Assembly: GCA_947367795.1 (NCBI GenBank)
Contig: CANBER010000007.1
Span: 1-38,806, forward strand
Direction: 5' to 3'
DNA: 38,806 bases
From: an uncultured Candidatus Saccharibacteria bacterium
GTDB taxonomy: Bacteria > Patescibacteriota > Saccharimonadia > Saccharimonadales > Saccharimonadaceae
The position numbers and the translations under genes are program-made. The notes beneath the pieces were generated by a model, which saw nothing but the letters and a program-made list of their open reading frames with translations, did no database searches and was not told the origin of the DNA. Positions 1 through 7,031 of this stretch are shown piece by piece (positions within the stretch are counted from its first letter, which is position 1; every line of letters begins with the position of its first letter).

Positions 1-46
1 TCGATCGAAGAAGAGAGGAGCTAAGCCTACTATGACTATATATAAA

Positions 47-289
47 CTAATAGGCTAGGCAGCGGATGGGGAAACCGACCCAACGATTGTTCGGGCCGTT
101 CCATGGGACGACACCAGATGCAGAAAAACTGAAGTCGTACGCGGTAGCAGAGGTGACTTTATCAAACGTCACAGAAATTAAGCTCCATCCGTAACCATAG
201 ATGCCGAAATTTCTCACAGAGCCCCCAAGCAGGTCAACGAGCCCACTACGGACGAAGATTGTATTCTGGCATAAAAACTGGTAAAATAC
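47..289 (-). pseudogene. C-terminal remnant of a surface-protein (FISUMP-like) domain
   Basis: The minus-strand frame ends at position 47 and reads like the C-terminus of the Fibrobacter succinogenes major paralogous (FISUMP-type) domain found in repeat-rich surface proteins. Visible hallmarks are FVRSG, YGYGWS, AYDFSFSASGV, a W-N-G turn and the terminal GFPIRCLA. The frame stays open to an ATG at 421, but from position 290 upward it is only the antisense of the tRNA-Arg gene and its terminator, so the homologous part stops there. The gene has therefore lost its N-terminus, signal peptide and promoter. It probably marks a rearrangement at the tRNA gene. The domain assignment rests on pattern recognition only. 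Confidence 0.5.
259..287 (+). promoter_or_regulatory. Promoter of tRNA-Arg
   Basis: TTGTAT (259-264), a 17-base spacer and TAAAAT (282-287) place the transcription start about seven bases further on, at the 5' end of the tRNA. The promoter lies inside the truncated surface-protein remnant on the other strand. Confidence 0.5.
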
Positions 290-295
290 AGATGT

Positions 296-370
296 GGCGC
301 CATCGTTCAACGGATAGGACATAGACCCTCTAAGTCTACAATGCTGGTTCGATCCCAGCTGGCGCTGCCA
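296..370 (+). tRNA. tRNA-Arg (anticodon TCT), CCA encoded
   Basis: A 75-base cloverleaf folds cleanly: acceptor GGCGCCA/TGGCGCT, D stem GTTC/GGAC, anticodon stem TAGAC/GTCTA, loop CCTCTAA, T stem GCTGG/CCAGC with loop TTCGATC, discriminator G and encoded CCA. The anticodon TCT reads AGA (arginine). Two details are odd: position 33 is C instead of the near-universal U, and the first acceptor pair is G-U. All other stems pair fully, allowing a T-G wobble in the D stem. A promoter and a terminator flank it, so it looks functional. It abuts the truncated surface-protein remnant. Confidence 0.85.
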
Positions 371-390
371 AGCCGAATATAAATCACTAA

Positions 391-428
391 ATTGTCCATT
401 CGACCACTGTTGAACGGACAATTTTTTG
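391..428 (+). terminator. Terminator after tRNA-Arg
   Basis: ATTGTCC (391-397) pairs with GGACAAT (416-422), with extra TTC/GAA pairs inside the loop, followed by a run of six T. Confidence 0.8.
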
Positions 429-563
429 TTATGCTATGGTTAGCAGACAATTTTGACTATTTTTTTGCACGAGATAGTTAAACGGAAAAATAGAATTTTA
501 CCAATAAAGACAAAAGTGATTGGTTCTGGGTTGTTTTTTGGCTTATTTTTGGTTTGGAGGGGC

Positions 564-821
564 TTATTCAACTTGGAAACTGCCGGTTTGGAAGATTTGG
601 TCGGCGGGGTAGCCCTGATCGAGGAGATGTTGGATCAGAGCGCCGGCGACGGCAGAAAGTAGGATTTTGGCGGTGGTGGAAAGGTCTTTGAGCTGGACGA
701 TTGCGGTGGCTTCCATGTGGCCGAGGTGGTAGGTTTTACTTCTTAATTCGTCGAAGGTTTCACTGGCGGCCCAGATAATGCTGTCGGAATTTGGGCCGAG
801 GGTGTAGTGAATAGTGGTCAT
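564..821 (-). CDS. Small unknown protein, 85 aa
   Basis: I do not recognise this protein. It is 85 residues, soluble, without cysteine and without a membrane segment; the middle (HLGHMEATAIVQLKDLSTTAK) and the C-terminal half look helical. A strong Shine-Dalgarno (GGAGG) sits nine bases before the ATG. An extended -10 (TGT-TATAAT, minus strand, 901-906) lies about 80 bases upstream, so unlike the housekeeping genes here it has a real leader. No clear terminator follows it. It stands alone between tRNA-Arg and a VanZ-like gene. The opposite-strand frame at 453-662 is its shadow. Confidence 0.65.
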   Translation of the reverse strand: MTTIHYTLGPNSDSIIWAASETFDELRSKTYHLGHMEATAIVQLKDLSTTAKILLSAVAGALIQHLLDQGYPADQIFQTGSFQVE

Positions 822-960
822 GTTAATTATCCTCCAAAATTGAAGAAAAAAGGGATTTTGGAGCTTGGAAAAGGAATAATATCTCTGTTGTCATGATTTT
901 ATTATAACATTGCTGAGAATTTTATGAGCGTAGAAACTGAATGAAAATGATGGTTGGAAG

Positions 961-1497
961 CTAAGGCTTAGAAAGTTTAGATGGCTTTTGGAGGCAAGTG
1001 AGGAGCTTTGTGAGGAGAGGGCGCAAAAGAAGATAGAGGAGGTAGCCAATACAGCCACCGAGGACATTGGTGATGATGTCGGTAATGTCGGAGGAACGAA
1101 AGCCGTTGATTAGGGGTTGGAGCGTTTCGATACAAAAACTAAGGATAAAAGTATAGAGAAGGGTGGTTAAAAAAGAAGGTGCTGGATGTTTAGTAAGCGG
1201 CAACAAGAAGCCGAAGGGGATGGTCATAACGATATTAAGGACAATTTGGCGTATAAAATCACCGTGGCCAGCAGTAACGTCAATGAAGGGGATAAGATTC
1301 ATGGGTGTATAGGGGTGGTTAAAGATGAAAGGAAGAGATGTGAGAATTGGCATGAGGGTAAAATAGAGAACAAAAGTGAGGTAGATATACATAAGTGTAC
1401 GTGTAAAAAGAATGTCTCGATTTTGAGATTTCCAGTGGGGATAAAAAAAGGAAAAATAAATTAGAGCTAACGCAGTAAAATCGAGCAGTATTTTCAT
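961..1497 (-). CDS. VanZ-like family membrane protein
   Basis: The 178-residue protein has four to five hydrophobic segments and the family's scattered signature: NLIPF after the second segment, a conserved arginine, LNIVMTIPFGFLLP, the acidic E-x-LQ stretch, R-SSDITDIITN and a Gly-rich LGGCIGYLL. VanZ-family proteins are small integral membrane proteins; VanZ itself gives modest teicoplanin resistance, and most homologues have no known role. The ATG has no obvious Shine-Dalgarno; a TGT-TATACT box lies about 40 bases upstream on the minus strand. It appears monocistronic. The family call is good; the function is open. Confidence 0.85.
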   Translation of the reverse strand: MKILLDFTALALIYFSFFYPHWKSQNRDILFTRTLMYIYLTFVLYFTLMPILTSLPFIFNHPYTPMNLIPFIDVTAGHGDFIRQIVLNIVMTIPFGFLLPLTKHPAPSFLTTLLYTFILSFCIETLQPLINGFRSSDITDIITNVLGGCIGYLLYLLLRPLLTKLLTCLQKPSKLSKP

Positions 1498-1607
1498 GAG
1501 TTAAAAGAATTGTGGGTTAAATAATCCATAGTATTAGTATAACATAGTGTAAGTTGGACGGGAGATTTAGGGTGTTAGCTCAACAAACATATGAGAATTA
1601 CTTAAAT

Positions 1608-1677
1608 AAAATAACCCCTTGAGGTTGTATAGTTAGAGTTGTAAGACATCAACTAATACATCAAGAGGGGTTATTTT
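1608..1677 (+). repeat. Long hairpin before the transposase remnant
   Basis: AAAATAACCCCTTGA (from 1608) pairs with TCAAGAGGGGTTATTTT (ending 1677) apart from a two-base bulge, and the inner arms also pair in part. It lies directly over the transposase start region and may limit read-through transcription or translation of the transposase. Confidence 0.6.
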
Positions 1678-2282
1678 GAGTATAACACAAGAAATGCGCT
1701 ATCGCGACAGCGTGCTGAGGTATGCTGAGAGGCATAGTGTAGCTAAAGCAGCAGTTAAGTTCAATGAGCCAGATAAAAAACTATCAGACTTCTAAACTCT
1801 ATCAATTTACAGCCATAGACACTTTCTCAAGACTACGTATACTAGAAGGTTGCCTTGAGCAGAGTACCTATACTGCATGGCTGTTTCTCGTTCAGGTTTT
1901 ATCCTTCTATAAAGCCCATGGAATAGAGGTCAAAATGGTTCAGACCGACAATGGTCCCATCTTTACTAATCGCTTTTTAACTACCAATAATGATAAGCTT
2001 ACCCTCTTTGAACAAGAGCTAAAGAAACGACATATACGTTATAAGACCATTAAGACATATACACCAAAACATAATGGTAAAGTTGAACGTTCCCATCGCG
2101 AAGACCAACGGCGCCTCTATTCTGAGATGATACGATTAGACCAGCTATTAACAGATATAGGCAGCTTCAAACAGCGACTCAAGGCTCATCAGAAACGATC
2201 TAATAGTCGTGGTATGAGACCTCTATCCTACCTCTCTCCATTAGAGTTTCTACAGATTTACTTTTGGCTACATGGTAGATAA
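1676..2282 (+). pseudogene. IS481-family transposase, internally deleted and frameshifted
   Basis: Two frames make up the remnant. The first (from TTG 1676 or ATG 1694 to a stop at 1793) gives the N-terminal helix-turn-helix, RYAERHSVAKAAVKFN. The second (ATG 1764 to 2282, 172 aa) gives the catalytic core with all three acidic residues in typical context: FTAIDTFSRLR, QTDNGPIF and HNGKVERSHR. The frames differ by one base and overlap, and the 100 or more residues that normally join HTH and core are absent, so a deletion has fused them out of frame. A normal family member is about 300-350 residues. The element cannot make a complete transposase. Confidence 0.8.
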
Positions 2283-2324
2283 ATATATTGTTAAAGCCTG
2301 CCACACTGTGCCCTACCAAGCCAA

Positions 2325-2345
2325 AGGCCATCTCGGCCTATTTTT
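2325..2345 (+). terminator. Terminator between the IS remnant and the S51 peptidase
   Basis: AGGCC-ATCTC-GGCCT followed by ATTTTT. It can act on plus-strand transcripts leaving the IS remnant and overlaps the end of the convergent peptidase gene. Confidence 0.55.
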
Positions 2346-3000
2346 GTTTCAGTTTGCCTTTTTCCGCAATAATATAGTCGCTGCCAAGAATGATCGGCGG
2401 ATTATCATCTACAATCTGCAGCGCACAATTATCTGACAGCGCATAGACTGGTAAATCAGCTAATTCTGAGGCACGTAGGACTTCTGGCTGGTCAAATTTG
2501 AAAGCTCCATGCAAATGTGGAAGAAAAATAATCGGCACCAAGTCCAAGAATCTATCTGTCATGCGCTTCTCCTTATAGATAGCCTCTTGAACTTCGTCAG
2601 ACTCCTTATGACACATCACACATGATCCGGCCGAACTTCCCACCCATACTTTACTTTCCAAAATCCCTGGCAGCCTCTTCGAGAATCCAGTCTTTTCAAA
2701 GATATTGGCAAGATAATCCGTATTTCCACCAAAACAGAAAATCAAATCAGTCAAATCTATACGCGACTCGACGTAGTCCATATCATGGGCCTGCAAATCT
2801 ACAAATTCGATATTTCCGCCCAGAACCTGCGCCAGATTCTCGAGCTCGTCTGTAAACCAGCGCATGTCACCGGTTTCAGCCTTGATAGCCTCATTTATGA
2901 CAATAGTATTGATCGATTTGCGCGGCTTGCCGACCAAATTCTCAACTGCAGTGATAATTTCCTCATTAGCCAGCCCAGAAGACGCTAGAATCAGCTTCAT
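2338..3000 (-). CDS. Peptidase S51 (dipeptidase E-like) family protein
   Basis: The 220-residue protein carries the S51 nucleophile elbow GSSAGS (about residues 121-126, Ser123 the likely nucleophile) and the preceding FGGNTDYL motif of the class I glutamine-amidotransferase-like fold; PHLHGAFKFD supplies a plausible catalytic His. The family cleaves Asp-X dipeptides (PepE) or cyanophycin; the substrate here is unknown. The start has a modest AGGAA site, with a TGA-TATAAT -10 (minus, 3027-3032) about 27 bases before it. It is transcribed divergently from the 3096 gene. Length is normal for the PepE branch. Confidence 0.88.
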   Translation of the reverse strand: MKLILASSGLANEEIITAVENLVGKPRKSINTIVINEAIKAETGDMRWFTDELENLAQVLGGNIEFVDLQAHDMDYVESRIDLTDLIFCFGGNTDYLANIFEKTGFSKRLPGILESKVWVGSSAGSCVMCHKESDEVQEAIYKEKRMTDRFLDLVPIIFLPHLHGAFKFDQPEVLRASELADLPVYALSDNCALQIVDDNPPIILGSDYIIAEKGKLKQK

Positions 3001-3095
3001 AAATAATTCCTGTTTAATACGCTTTCATTATATCATGATCTATGAGTCCATTCGTGATGTGGTATAATGTAAAAAAATAACTGCGAAAGGTAAAT

Positions 3096-3482
3096 ATGGC
3101 AAACAAAGAAAAGCAAATTGCCAAATGGCAGCAAGCTCTCCGTGACCTTAATCTTATCTCCGACACCGACAAAGTCGAAGCCTACGTTGTGGCGAATTGG
3201 GCTGAGATTAGTTTTGGACCCTTCGGCAACTGGCGCCGCGGCACTCTCATTTTTACTCGAGAAAAGCTCGTCTACATGACCAGTTTTGGCATTAGTCAGC
3301 TGGCTATTAATTATAGTGATATCCGTGAAGTGAAGAAATGTTTTGCTGGCCTTCTTCCGATGGGTATGCGTATCGTTGCCTACGACAACAAGACTGACAA
3401 AATCAAGAAAACCAAATTTTGGCTCGGTCATCGTACCAAATGGATGCAGTTTGTCTCCGAGAAAGCTGGTTTGGCGCGCTAA
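3096..3482 (+). CDS. GRAM/PH-like small protein, 128 aa
   Basis: After a 30-residue helical, charged N-terminus the protein has a beta-rich middle, with GTLIFTREKLVYMTSFG and YSDIREVKK resembling the strand pattern of bacterial PH/GRAM-like domains. I see no signal peptide or membrane segment. GAAAGG lies seven bases before the ATG and a TATAAT box at 3063-3068 begins about 33 bases upstream. The next gene starts 15 bases after its stop, so the two are probably co-transcribed. Domain assignment is a guess from strand pattern; the function is unknown. Confidence 0.7.
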   Translation: MANKEKQIAKWQQALRDLNLISDTDKVEAYVVANWAEISFGPFGNWRRGTLIFTREKLVYMTSFGISQLAINYSDIREVKKCFAGLLPMGMRIVAYDNKTDKIKKTKFWLGHRTKWMQFVSEKAGLAR

Positions 3483-3497
3483 CCGGCAGTATTTGAC

Positions 3498-3929
3498 ATG
3501 TCCAAAGATGATTATGAGGCGGGCTATCAGGCGGGACGTCACAATGCGGCGATGAATTCCAGTGATCTGGACTATAGGCAAGGGTATTCTAGCGGCAAGC
3601 AAGCCTACGATTTTTGGAATGATAAAGACTTGTATCCTAGCCTCTGTGACGATAACCTGGCGTCCTCCAGTCAACACTCGTCTATACCAGGCGATGAGCC
3701 GCTGACGCTGGCATCGGCAATTTTTGGCTCAATAGCTCTGACTTTGCTCTGGTGGGCTTTTATCAGTTTCATTTTACTTTTGTTCTGGATTGGTGGGCAT
3801 AGCGGCGACTTCTGGTTTCAGCTCGTTTTTCAGTTTGCGCTCTGGAGCGGTATCGGCTTTATAATCATCATGACAGTGATAGGGATTATCCTGGCCATCA
3901 TGCGACAAGTTAAAAACCATTCCGATTAA
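3498..3929 (+). CDS. Small two-TM membrane protein
   Basis: The protein has a polar N-terminus of about 65 residues with two similar Gly-Tyr-rich units (DYEAGYQAGRHNA and DYRQGYSSGKQAYDF), then two long hydrophobic segments (about residues 72-98 and 107-134) and a short basic tail. The repeated D-Y-x-x-G-Y motif is of a type seen in short cytoplasmic tandem repeats. It follows the PH/GRAM-like gene by 15 bases and probably shares its transcript; both may act at the membrane. No known family recognised. Confidence 0.7.
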   Translation: MSKDDYEAGYQAGRHNAAMNSSDLDYRQGYSSGKQAYDFWNDKDLYPSLCDDNLASSSQHSSIPGDEPLTLASAIFGSIALTLLWWAFISFILLLFWIGGHSGDFWFQLVFQFALWSGIGFIIIMTVIGIILAIMRQVKNHSD

Positions 3930-3977
3930 TCAAGTTGTGGAACGGCCAAATCGGCCCTCTTTACTCTGTTATGAACA

Positions 3978-4003
3978 ACAAAAAAGAGCCTTCTTCTGGC
4001 TCT
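3978..4003 (-). terminator. Terminator after tRNA-Glu
   Basis: On the minus strand AGAGCC-AGAAGAA-GGCTCT is followed by six T, five bases after the encoded CCA of tRNA-Glu. Confidence 0.85.
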
Positions 4004-4007
4004 GGTA

Positions 4008-4082
4008 TGGTGACCTCTGCGGGAGTCGAACCCGCGTTGTCGGGATGAAAACCCGATGTACTAACCGTTATACTAAGAGGCC
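4008..4082 (-). tRNA. tRNA-Glu (anticodon TTC), CCA encoded
   Basis: The 75-base gene folds with acceptor GGCCTCT/AGAGGTC (one G-U pair), anticodon stem TCGGG/CCCGA, loop TTTTCAT, T arm GCGGG-TTCGACT-CCCGC, discriminator A and encoded CCA. The anticodon TTC reads glutamate codons. It has a consensus promoter immediately upstream and a terminator immediately downstream. Confidence 0.95.
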
Positions 4083-4090
4083 GTGACTTC

Positions 4091-4119
4091 ATTCTACCAA
4101 AAATCACGGCCTCAGTCAA
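4091..4119 (-). promoter_or_regulatory. Promoter of tRNA-Glu
   Basis: Minus-strand TTGACT (4119-4114), a 17-base spacer and TAGAAT (4096-4091); the tRNA begins nine bases after the -10. Confidence 0.8.
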
Positions 4120-4136
4120 CCCCCGACAGGGAATTA

Positions 4137-4880
4137 TTACCGCATCATCGACGACACTTTGTCTGTCAAATCCGTCGGCAGCAAGATCACTGTCTTTTGC
4201 GACGGGTCTGTGCTGATTTTTTCCAAGGTTTGCAACGTGCGGATGTTTAAGCCACCAGGAGTTTGTGCCAACATATTGGCAGCTTCCGCCACGGCCGCCG
4301 CGGCGCTCTTCTCACCTTCTGCTGAGATGATCGCTGCTCGGCGTTCACGCTCCGCCTCAGCTTGCTTCGCCATGGCGCGTTTCATGTCGGCCGGTAGTTC
4401 AATGTTTTGCAATTTCACGCTTTCGATGTCAATCCCCCACCTATCAGTTTGTGTATCCACGATCTCTCGAATCTGCGCCGAAATTTCATCTCGCTTCGAC
4501 AAGATCTCATCCAGATCAAAGTTACCTGTCACATCCCGGAGGGCCGTCTGTGCGAAAGTACTCGTCGCATAAGCATAATTTGTAGTTTCGAGCACCGCCT
4601 TCTGCGCATCAATCACCCGCGCATAGACCACCGCGTCGACATTTACCGTCACGTTGTCGCGCGTGATCACTTCCTGCTTCGGAATATCCATCGGTGTCGT
4701 GCGTACATCGACTTTGATCATTTTGTCAATATATGGCAAAATCACCCGAAACCCTGGATTCAGAATCCGCGAAAATTTCCCCAGTCTCAGTACCACACCT
4801 CGCTCGTATTGATTAATAATTCTTACCCCTGGAATAATCACCATGATCACTAGGGTGAACAACACCACTAATAGCGCCAT
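4137..4880 (-). CDS. SPFH/Band 7 (stomatin-like) membrane protein
   Basis: The 247-residue protein has one N-terminal membrane segment (residues 1-20) followed by the complete prohibitin-homology domain: INQYERGVVLRLGKF, NPGFRVILPYIDK, the D-V-R-T turn, VTRDNVTVNVDAVVYARV and ALRDVTGNFDLDEILSKRD. A long Ala/Glu-rich coiled coil (ERERRAAIISAEGEKSAAAA) follows. Such proteins form membrane-bound oligomeric rings and often act with an NfeD-type partner, but no nfeD is adjacent. GAGG lies before the ATG and a TGA-TATAAT -10 (minus, 4907-4912) about 27 bases upstream. tRNA-Glu lies downstream with its own promoter. Confidence 0.95.
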   Translation of the reverse strand: MALLVVLFTLVIMVIIPGVRIINQYERGVVLRLGKFSRILNPGFRVILPYIDKMIKVDVRTTPMDIPKQEVITRDNVTVNVDAVVYARVIDAQKAVLETTNYAYATSTFAQTALRDVTGNFDLDEILSKRDEISAQIREIVDTQTDRWGIDIESVKLQNIELPADMKRAMAKQAEAERERRAAIISAEGEKSAAAAVAEAANMLAQTPGGLNIRTLQTLEKISTDPSQKTVILLPTDLTDKVSSMMR

Positions 4881-4941
4881 AATAGCTCCTCAATTAAATT
4901 GACCCCATTATATCACAAAAAGAGGAGATTTTCTACTAATC

Positions 4942-5481
4942 TTATGGGCCGGAATCCGTATTCTCTGACTCCTGGGGCGCATCCTCTGGCTTTTCGATCT
5001 TTTCTACCCGCCCGGTATTCTTGTTTTTGGCCTTTTCCTCCGCTTCGCGCTCCTGTTCGCAGCTCCAGGTATAAGTGATTTTATAATCTCGTGGCCCATA
5101 AGGCTCAACCGGGTAATATTTCACCCCAGTCATATTCGTGTCACAATCAATTTCCGCAAAAGTCTCACTCATCTCGGCGTGCTCATCATCATTATAATGC
5201 AGTAGTTGGCGTAAATAGGTCACCGGCACGCCTGTCTCTGTGAATTCGCTTAGTACCTCCGCCGGGTTATTGCTCAAATTCCCCAGCAAACGCGGATAAA
5301 GGTATTCAATATAATAATCGTCCGACAGCGTCGCTAGTTGCTTCTCCGCCTTTTCCCGCGGCGTATCCCGCGTTTCCAGCAGCAAAGCAATTGAGACCAT
5401 TACCACGCAAGCCGCCACGATCGAAAGCAACAGCCACCTTTCCGACGACACCGATTCTCTATACGCAGACGACTTCCTCAT
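4942..5481 (-). CDS. Membrane-anchored unknown protein, 179 aa
   Basis: A short basic N-terminus is followed by one hydrophobic segment (about residues 16-35), so the rest is probably extracytoplasmic. The outer part is acidic with two cysteines (IDCDTN and WSCEQE) that could form a disulfide, and ends in a charged Lys/Glu/Pro-rich tail. I do not recognise the family. The start has TAAAAT only six bases before the ATG (minus, 5488-5493), which suggests a leaderless transcript, divergent from pyk. Confidence 0.75.
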   Translation of the reverse strand: MRKSSAYRESVSSERWLLLSIVAACVVMVSIALLLETRDTPREKAEKQLATLSDDYYIEYLYPRLLGNLSNNPAEVLSEFTETGVPVTYLRQLLHYNDDEHAEMSETFAEIDCDTNMTGVKYYPVEPYGPRDYKITYTWSCEQEREAEEKAKNKNTGRVEKIEKPEDAPQESENTDSGP

Positions 5482-5555
5482 AACTCCATTTTACCATAAC
5501 AATTATCAAAAAACAATTTTTCCCAAAACCTCTGTGATATGTTATAATTGAGCGC

Positions 5556-6992
5556 ATGAGTAATTTATTTAAACGCACTAAAACTTTGGCCACAATCGGC
5601 CCCGCTACTGATAGCGAAGAGATGATCGATCAGCTGATTGCTGCCGGTCTCGATAACTGCCGTCTCAATTTCTCCCACGGCACTTACGAAAAAATGGATG
5701 AATTTATTGGTTGGATTCGCAAAGCCGCTGATAAATATGGCCGGCACGTGGCGATTGTTCAAGATCTCCAGGGCCCCAAGATTCGCCTTGGTCAGATCAA
5801 AGACAACTATCTTGACATCAACGAGGGCGATGATATCATTCTCGACTATGCCCTAAAGGAACACGATGGTGGCCTCACCTTGCCGGTTCAATATAATCTA
5901 GCTGCTAAGGTCAAAGTTGGTGATCCGGTTTACATTTTCGACGGCAAAATCCGCACTCACGTCCAGGAGATTCTCTCAGATACTGCGATTCGACTGACTG
6001 CCGAAAACAAGGGATTTGTCAATAGCAACAAGGGTTTGAATCTTCCTGACACAGATTTTGGCGGGGATATTTTCCCAGAAAAAGACATTCGCGACCTTGA
6101 TTGGGGAGTATCGCGCGATTTTGACTATGTGGCGCTTTCCTTCATTCAAAAAGCTGAGGATATCTGCACCTTCCGTCGCATGCTCGATGAACGTGGTTCT
6201 CAGGCCAAGATTATTGCCAAGATCGAGACCAAAAACGCTGTCATGAACGATGAGCACCTCGAAGAAATCGTCAAAGCTGCTGATGCCATTATGGTAGCGC
6301 GTGGTGACATGGGTTATGAAGTGGGCGCTGAAATTGTGCCTATCATCCAGCGCAAGCTGATTCGTATGTGTCGTGAGCACGCCAAGGTCTGTATCGTCGC
6401 TACTCAGACTATGAGTACCATGGTTGATAATCCTATGCCGACTCGCGCCGAAGTTAGTGATGTGGCGAATGCTGTGATCCAGGGTGCCGATGTTGTGATG
6501 ACCTCGGAAGAGACTGCCATGGGTAAATATCCGCTGGAGACTATCAAAGAAATCTGCAATGTGATTAATTATGTCCAGGATCACGCTGAGATTACACCTA
6601 TTCCGCAGGATCCCCAGAGTGGCACCCCTGACTATGACGCAATTGCCGAAGCTGCAGCCAAAATCGCGGCTCACGTCGAAGCTGATGCTATTATCTGCCA
6701 GACCGCTTCTGGCCGTACTGCACGCGCTATGTCGGCTCAGCGTCCCGCCCTGCCGATCTATTCCGTCACCCCCAATGAACGCGTGGCTAATCAGCTTTCA
6801 TTGTTCTATGGCAACCGTGCCTATGTACGTGAATTTTCTCCCGAATTTGGCTTTGATCTTGCGAAGGAGCTAGTTGAGAATGGTACTTTGACTCCTCGCT
6901 CGGGCCGTAAGCATGTCGAGGTTGTGATTGTCTCTGGTGATCGCGATGTGGCCGGCACCGATACCATTCGTTTACGCCGCATCTCAATTTGA
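5556..6992 (+). CDS. pyk: Pyruvate kinase
   Basis: Pyruvate kinase transfers phosphate from phosphoenolpyruvate to ADP, the last ATP-yielding step of glycolysis. The 478-residue protein shows the full family pattern: TLATIGPATDS and NFSHG near the N-terminus, QDLQGPKIRLG, the active-site signature IIAKIETKNAV, MVARGDMG, and TSEETAMGKYP, then a C-terminal domain with ASGRTARAMS and ISGD-like VSGDRD. Length is normal. The start is leaderless in style: extended -10 TGT-TATAAT (5543-5548) with seven bases to the ATG and no Shine-Dalgarno. pgk follows 39 bases downstream with a strong ribosome site, so the two form a glycolytic operon. Confidence 0.97.
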   Translation: MSNLFKRTKTLATIGPATDSEEMIDQLIAAGLDNCRLNFSHGTYEKMDEFIGWIRKAADKYGRHVAIVQDLQGPKIRLGQIKDNYLDINEGDDIILDYALKEHDGGLTLPVQYNLAAKVKVGDPVYIFDGKIRTHVQEILSDTAIRLTAENKGFVNSNKGLNLPDTDFGGDIFPEKDIRDLDWGVSRDFDYVALSFIQKAEDICTFRRMLDERGSQAKIIAKIETKNAVMNDEHLEEIVKAADAIMVARGDMGYEVGAEIVPIIQRKLIRMCREHAKVCIVATQTMSTMVDNPMPTRAEVSDVANAVIQGADVVMTSEETAMGKYPLETIKEICNVINYVQDHAEITPIPQDPQSGTPDYDAIAEAAAKIAAHVEADAIICQTASGRTARAMSAQRPALPIYSVTPNERVANQLSLFYGNRAYVREFSPEFGFDLAKELVENGTLTPRSGRKHVEVVIVSGDRDVAGTDTIRLRRISI

Positions 6993-7031
6993 GGCTATGG
7001 CCAAGTAGGGGGACTAAACATAAGGAGGTAT

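Larger units (their letters stand above)
1568..2315 (+). mobile_element. Degraded IS481-like insertion sequence
   Basis: The element contains an HTH fragment and an intact DDE catalytic domain of an IS481-type transposase with the linking region deleted. TAGGG begins the left side (1568) and its complement CCCTA ends the right side (2315), with a weakly matching AGCTCAACA / GGCTTTAACA inside each end. The inverted repeats are poor, so the exact ends are tentative. Confidence 0.45.

Noticed and set aside
1-60. AGCCTA/TAGGCT hairpin near the window start
   Set aside because: Six-base stem with a 22-base AT-rich loop and no T run; not convincing as a terminator.
453-662. Plus-strand open frame of 69 aa
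   Set aside because: It overlaps the minus-strand gene with a clear GGAGG site and has no ribosome site of its own.
3033-3677. Minus-strand open frame (214 aa) over 3096-3677
   Set aside because: It covers two plausible plus-strand genes with better starts and reads as their antisense.
5976-6674. Long minus-strand open frame (232 aa) inside pyk
   Set aside because: It is exactly antisense to pyruvate kinase, is rich in His, Ile and Arg as antisense frames are, and has no ribosome site or promoter.
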